64,000 nucleotides of DNA from Owenia fusiformis (taxonomy: Eukaryota > Annelida > Polychaeta > Sabellida > Oweniidae): NCBI GenBank assembly GCA_903813345.2, contig CAIIXF020000006.1, forward strand, positions 20,779,936 to 20,843,935, read 5' to 3'. Positions 59,611 to 64,000 of this stretch are shown in pieces. Below the pieces are notes generated by a model, which made no database searches, was not told the DNA's origin, and saw nothing but the letters and a program-made list of their open reading frames with translations. The number at the start of each line of letters is the position of its first letter. Position 1 is the stretch's first letter. The position numbers were made by a program, and so were the translations under genes.

Positions 59611-59933
59611 ACCTGCCAAACTACCGTATTTTTACCGGCATCTACTGTTTACTGTTTTTTCCTGTAAAAACGACCGTAAAAAATTTACTGTAATTTTACC
59701 AAAATCTACCGTACAATATTTTATTATAATTCGATTTTTTCTATAAGAACAGCCTAAAAATATACCGTAAATATTTGAAAACAACAATATTTCTGCTGGA
59801 ATTTAAAGTATTCTTGTTCAAACTACCGTAAAATCTACCGTAATTATCATGAAATTCTGAAAAATTGAATTCTTCTCGTATTGCCCTTGTAAAATTCCAT
59901 TACCAACCCAAAAATAAATAGGTGCCGGCAGGT
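59611..59933. mobile_element. TACCGTA-rich MITE with ACCTGCC/GGCAGGT ends
   Basis: ACCTGCC (59611) and GGCAGGT (59927-59933) bound an interior with repeated TACCGTA / TACTGTA words. The terminal inverted repeat is short, so the call rests partly on the repeated core. Confidence 0.5.
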
Positions 59934-60529
59934 CTTTGATAGTGGTTATTGCGTACTTATTAAGTAACTAAGTAAGCTGGCGTATAATCAGTCAACACAC
60001 TGGGGAATATCACGATGCAAAAACAGTGTTCAACTGTGTATCACAGGAAGAGTAATCATGATTAATTTGTAAAATGCTACATTGTAGCAATGGTATGAGT
60101 ATGATGTCACAATACACTGGGGCCTAACTGGCGTAAAGGGGAGAAAAAGGGCAGATTTTCCACATGGGGACCACATTTGACTCAAAATATTTGCATTTAG
60201 CAACATACATTTCAGTACATTCTGTGTAATACTTGAAAGGCATTGCTATAATGATTTACAAAATGAGATAATCTCGGGGATTTTGCATCTAAATTTTTTG
60301 CATGATATGTCTGAAGTTGATGACCCAATTTTAGGTCATTTTGGCCAGTTTTTAGAGACTCAGCCCTCACCTATTTCCCCAAATATGACTAGATTTTGTA
60401 GAAAATGTGTTAAAAGTTTGAAAATCCAGCTGTTTTGAGCATGAAATAACTCAATTGTTTGAAAAAATGCTGAATGAGCATAAATTATCATGGTAAAATT
60501 TTTCCATTTTTGGATATTAAGGTGTTACT
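59934..60529. other. STEEP1 intron 1 or flank, no gene seen
   Basis: No exon or clear repeat recognised. Confidence 0.35.
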
Positions 60530-61748
60530 ACGGTAAATACCACTTCTGGGTAGGACAGTGTTTTTTAATACTTAAAAACGAAGCCATGCCAACTTCAATG
60601 GTGTGCATAGTAGGTTTAAGGTGCCATGGAAGTTAACAGGAAATGACGAAACAGGAAGTGAAATTTTTTTTGCATTTTTAGACATTTTTTTAACAAAGAT
60701 AACAGAGTTCTGGTTTGACCTCCAGTCAATTTAACTATTTCCACATATCATTTACATCACCAGGATCACAATGTGCATGGTCAGAATGACCCTAAACATG
60801 ATGAAATAACCTTTTTAGCCCTTTGAAAGTGTGACTGAAAAAAAGCTAAAAGTAGGAGCTAGGGAAGGTCACTAAACAGAATCTTTTGAATTTTTCAGAA
60901 AACGTGCCCAATATAATGCTCTAACTGATACAATCTTTGAAATTTTAGAAAATTTTCTTAAACAAAAATGGCGGTCATAAAAAGGAAAATAGATTGCTTT
61001 TCAAATCAGTTTTTTTCAATTTTTTTCTTTTTCCATTAATGATATCAAATTTTCAAAGATTGTATCATTAGAGCAATACATTGGACACATTTACTGGAAA
61101 AATCACAAGATTCTGTTCATTGACCTTTCCTGAGCACCTACTTTTAGCTATTTTTCAGTCACATTTTCATAGGGCGGAAAAGGTTACTTCATCATGTTTA
61201 GGGTCATTCTGACCATGAACATTGTGATCCTGGACCTGTAAATGGTATTTGGAACTAGTTGAATTGACTGGAGGTCAAAACAGAACTCTGTTATCTTTGT
61301 TCAAAAAATGTCTAAAAATACAAAAAAAATTGTCAATTCCTGTTTTGTCATTTCCTGTTAACTTCCATGGCACCTTAAGTATATGCATTGTGGCCATTTG
61401 AGGTATGTATGTAAAGCTGCACTGAGGCCAATTACTTTCTAAATGTGCCATTTTAGAAAGAAATCGCCAAAATATAGTGCCGTAAACTGGAACTACTTTA
61501 TTCGTTAATTTTCATCGGTGAAGCAGGGATTTTACCTAAAAATGAGTCCCTATGTTGGCGTAGTGATATTTAAAAATCGAGACGCAAACCCTATGTTAAA
61601 TGTATGGTCAAGATGAAGTTTATGTATAGGGGAACGCAGAAATATAGTTATTGTATGGGCTAATTCGTTCGAAAATGGCGATATGTATCCCAAACTTGAA
61701 TTTTGTGATTTTTTCAATATTTTTCAATGATTTACCGTAGTGACACCT
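60530..61748. mobile_element. Outer inverted-repeat element hosting a nested MITE
   Basis: AGGTGTTACTACGGTAAAT (60530-60548) faces ATTTACCGTAGTGACACCT (61730-61748), one mismatch in 19. TTAA precedes the left end; the right flank is TAAA. The TTAA-ended MITE at 60616-61378 lies inside, so this looks like one element inserted into another with similar TTAAGGTG starts. Confidence 0.65.
60616..61378. mobile_element. 763-bp TTAA-ended foldback MITE (piggyBac-like)
   Basis: Opens TTAAGGTGCCATGGAAGTTA and closes with its inverse ending CACCTTAA. The two halves are inversely similar almost to the centre (about 61000), e.g. AACAGAATCTT, GCTAAAAGTAGG and GATACAATCTTTGAAA words pair across. TTAA at both ends fits piggyBac-type target duplication. 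Partial relatives lie at 9354-9559 and 55436-55490. Confidence 0.88.
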
Positions 61749-62330
61749 AAATGGAAATATAAACACTTCCGGTAAATATTCGGTTCAAGTGCGAATTTGG
61801 ACAAACTTTTGCAAGTTTGACCAGGAAATCACCTTTCATTTGGTATGTTAGTAACGTTTTTGATCGTATTGGGTATGTAAGAATCATATACATGTCGAGT
61901 TATTAGCATAAATGTCACAGTTTGAAGGATAAATGGAAATATAACACTTCCGGGAAATATTGTCACAAAAGCCTTTTGGACTTTTAGTCTCTATATACTA
62001 TTCCCTATATTTTTAGAATATTCCATTGACAGTGCTGACTGTGATTGATTACATGTACAGTGGGGATCATAAAGAATTGCAAAAGCTATGAAAATTACCT
62101 GCTGTCGCACATGTAATAAATTCTTACCTCAGTGTATTCAATGCTCTATTTTCTCGGTCTGAGTAAGTCCAAATATAGTGGAATTTGTGTCCCTAATCAC
62201 GGACCTCTGCCAGATAAGCTCCTCTGTGTCTAGGCTCAATAAATATACTCAAGGATAAGACACGAGATCTTCGGAAAATTTATTTTTCCTTGATTTTGGA
62301 GTCAGTTTTTCAATAAATAGAGACCCTATC
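61749..62330. other. Spacer with a duplicated ~20-base word
   Basis: AAATGGAAATATAAACACTT at 61749 recurs as AAATGGAAATATAACACTT near 61931, each followed by CCGG(T/G)AAATATT. Otherwise no feature. Confidence 0.5.
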
Positions 62331-63345
62331 TGTTGCAAGACTAACGCCTGGCGTAACCGTCACCATGTTATTCAGTGTTTTTTAAGTAGCGCAAGGATCC
62401 TGCCATGACCGTGGTAATGTTATCGTGAAAGCCTGGTATAACCGCGACAATGCTGTATTATATTGCAATGCCTGCCATGACCGTGACAATGTAATATAGT
62501 TCTGCAAGGCTTGGTATGACCGTAACAATGTAATATAGTACTGCAAAGCCTGGCATGACCGTGACAATGTAATATAGTATTGCAAGTTCAGGTATGAGAG
62601 TGGTAATGTAGAAATTTACGATTAGGACTGCTATAACCGTGACAATGTGTATTGCAAAGCCTGGCATGACCATGGCAATGTAATATAGTATTGCAAGGCT
62701 TGGTATGACCGCCATGGCAATGTGATATAGTATTCCAAGTTCGGGTATGAGAGTGGAGAAATTTATGATTGCTACATGTATAATTGACCGTGACAATGTG
62801 TATTTGAAAACCTGGCATGACCATGACAATGTATTATGGGATCGCAAAGCCTGGTATGACCGTGACAATGTAATATAGTATTGCAAGGCCAGGTATGAGG
62901 GTGGTAATATAGAGATTTAGGCTTAGTTCTACTATGACCGTTATAATGTATTGCAATGACCAGTAAATATGTATGACATTAATGCCAGGAATATCCTTAA
63001 CAATTTTAAGTGATCCTCATTACAATTAAACAGTTTAATACAATGATCATGGTGTTTAACTACCTTAATCATGTCAAAATCAAAATTACTACTATACATT
63101 AATATTCACATTCGCTTATAAACCACAATAAAGGCTACGGTCGCGCCAGGCTTCCTCGATAACACTTCCAGGGTCATGACAGGCCTTGCAATAGAATACA
63201 GCATTGTCACGGTTATACCAGCCTGTCACGGTTATACCAGGCTTACACGATAACCCTACCACAGTCATGGCAGGATCCTTGCGCTACTTAAAAAACACTG
63301 ATTAACATGGTGACGGTTGTGGCAGGCGTAAGTCTTGCAATAGAT
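62331..63345. mobile_element. ~1-kb foldback element with ~150-bp inverted ends and internal minisatellite
   Basis: Left end TTGCAAGACTAACGCC, ACCGTCACCATGTTA, CAGTGTTTTTTAAGTAGCGC is matched inversely by the right end (63241-63345) with few mismatches; the pairing continues past GGATCCTGCCATGAC. The interior (62395-62950) is a minisatellite of GCCTGGCATGACCGTGACAA / TGTAATATAGTATTGCAA units that resemble the inner part of the ends. Long ends made of subrepeats are typical of Foldback/Galileo-type elements. The long frames here are artefacts of the repeat. Confidence 0.85.
62395..62950 (+). repeat. ~58-bp minisatellite
   Basis: Units of about 58 bases, some shortened or with an inserted (G/A)TAGAAATTTA(C/T)GATT block, each carrying ATGACCGTGACAATGTAATA; about nine copies. 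Confidence 0.85.
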
Positions 63346-63478
63346 AGCATGTGAATAAATATCACATGTCATACTTCAAACGATGCGTACTGTTGTTACC
63401 TTCAACTCCAATCACTATAGTCACACATCCAAGAAAGCGTCTGTTGATAAAAGCATAAAATAAGCGAGCGTATATTTA

Positions 63479-63743
63479 ATGGAGCACTTCGGCTGTCTCC
63501 GTTGTTCAAATGATTATTCCCGAAGTCAAATGCCTTTTCTGAGAATGTGACGCCACTCCGGATGACGTCACATCAGAGATTACCGAGAAGTCCCATGACG
63601 TTTCTTTAAACTCCCGTAGAAACAATAACGACGGTTTATTAGGCTACGCGATTCTTTACTTTCATTGGCTGTTTGTTGCGATGTGACGTAATTTGAGAGA
63701 CGAACAACATCGGACACTGCCGGAAATTACCGAAGTGCTCCAT
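63479..63743. mobile_element. 265-bp TA-flanked MITE
   Basis: ATGGAGCACTTCGG (63479-63492) and CCGAAGTGCTCCAT (63730-63743) are exact inverses, with TA immediately outside each (63477-63478; 63744-63745). The GC content and CpG density are higher than the flanks. The interior carries CRE-like GATGACGTCACA and several TGACG words. Confidence 0.88.
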
Positions 63744-63745
63744 TA

Positions 63746-64000
63746 TCTTTACGCTCTGAAAATTTGAAATAAATGTCCCGGGAAAAGTCGAATTACAGCG
63801 TCAATAATGGATATCATGCAACCATTCAAACTAATACATAAAGAAGAGATGACAGGGTAAATATTGATCAATCAATGTCTGACAGATGGAAAAAATAAAG
63901 GTCAGTACGAGGGTCATATTTTTGGGTGGTCATTTTTTTGATGTGCCATTTTTGGCTCGTGTCTCATCTTCCCATTTATCCTTTGAGCCTACTACCAACA
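63746..64000. other. Right edge, nothing recognised
   Basis: AT-rich sequence; no exon or repeat identified. Confidence 0.35.

Noticed and set aside
62382-62886. Minus-strand frames of up to 142 codons (ITLSRS-type repeats)
   Set aside because: They are the ~58-bp minisatellite read through; periodic DNA, not a protein gene.
1-64000. tRNA, rRNA or CRISPR features
   Set aside because: No cloverleaf, rRNA-like conserved block or spacer-repeat array was seen; the tandem repeats present have no regular unique spacers.

Overview
This window is nuclear DNA from an animal. The genes are split by many short-phase introns with GT..AG borders, the background is AT-rich, and every recognisable gene is a metazoan family: SOUL/HEBP, tetraspanin, CDK9, ninjurin, sushi-MAM receptor and STEEP1. 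The heavy load of short inverted-repeat transposons and TACATGTA-like words suggests a marine invertebrate, but the sequence alone does not settle the phylum.

Layout. 116-377 (-) is the first coding exon of an SH3-domain protein that runs off the left edge. 4738-7453 (-) and 9743-13508 (+) are two head-to-head SOUL haem-binding genes: a five-exon gene without an obvious signal peptide, and a gene with a signal peptide. The second gene carries duplicated exon 3 and duplicated terminal exon, all in compatible phase. 16662-22725 (+) is a complete seven-exon tetraspanin. 24392-30626 is a repeat-only block of three related ~2-kb units in A-B-A order.

32545-57414 (-) is a complete CDK9 (P-TEFb kinase) gene whose first intron is about 20.7 kb. 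That intron holds two further complete genes: a same-strand sushi-sushi-MAM-mucin receptor with one membrane span (45916-51941) and an opposite-strand ninjurin with an unusual repeated N-terminal extension (53273-54509). It also holds a 6-kb TTAA-bounded composite element (38473-44466). CDK9 shares a 301-bp bidirectional promoter with the first exon of STEEP1 (57716-57836, +), whose remaining exons are not visible here. The right end (57837-64000) is STEEP1 intron or flank, filled with a LINE fragment, nested TTAA elements, a foldback element with an internal minisatellite, and a small TA-flanked MITE.

The genes do not form an operon-like pathway. The main biological points are the exon-cassette SOUL gene, the two genes nested in the CDK9 intron (ninjurin and an adhesion/receptor-like protein with an ITIM-like tail), and the CDK9/STEEP1 shared promoter. 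The rest of the window is dominated by non-autonomous DNA transposons, several of them long foldbacks.

Exon borders were placed by eye from splice consensus, reading phase and family alignment from memory. No database search or transcript data were used.
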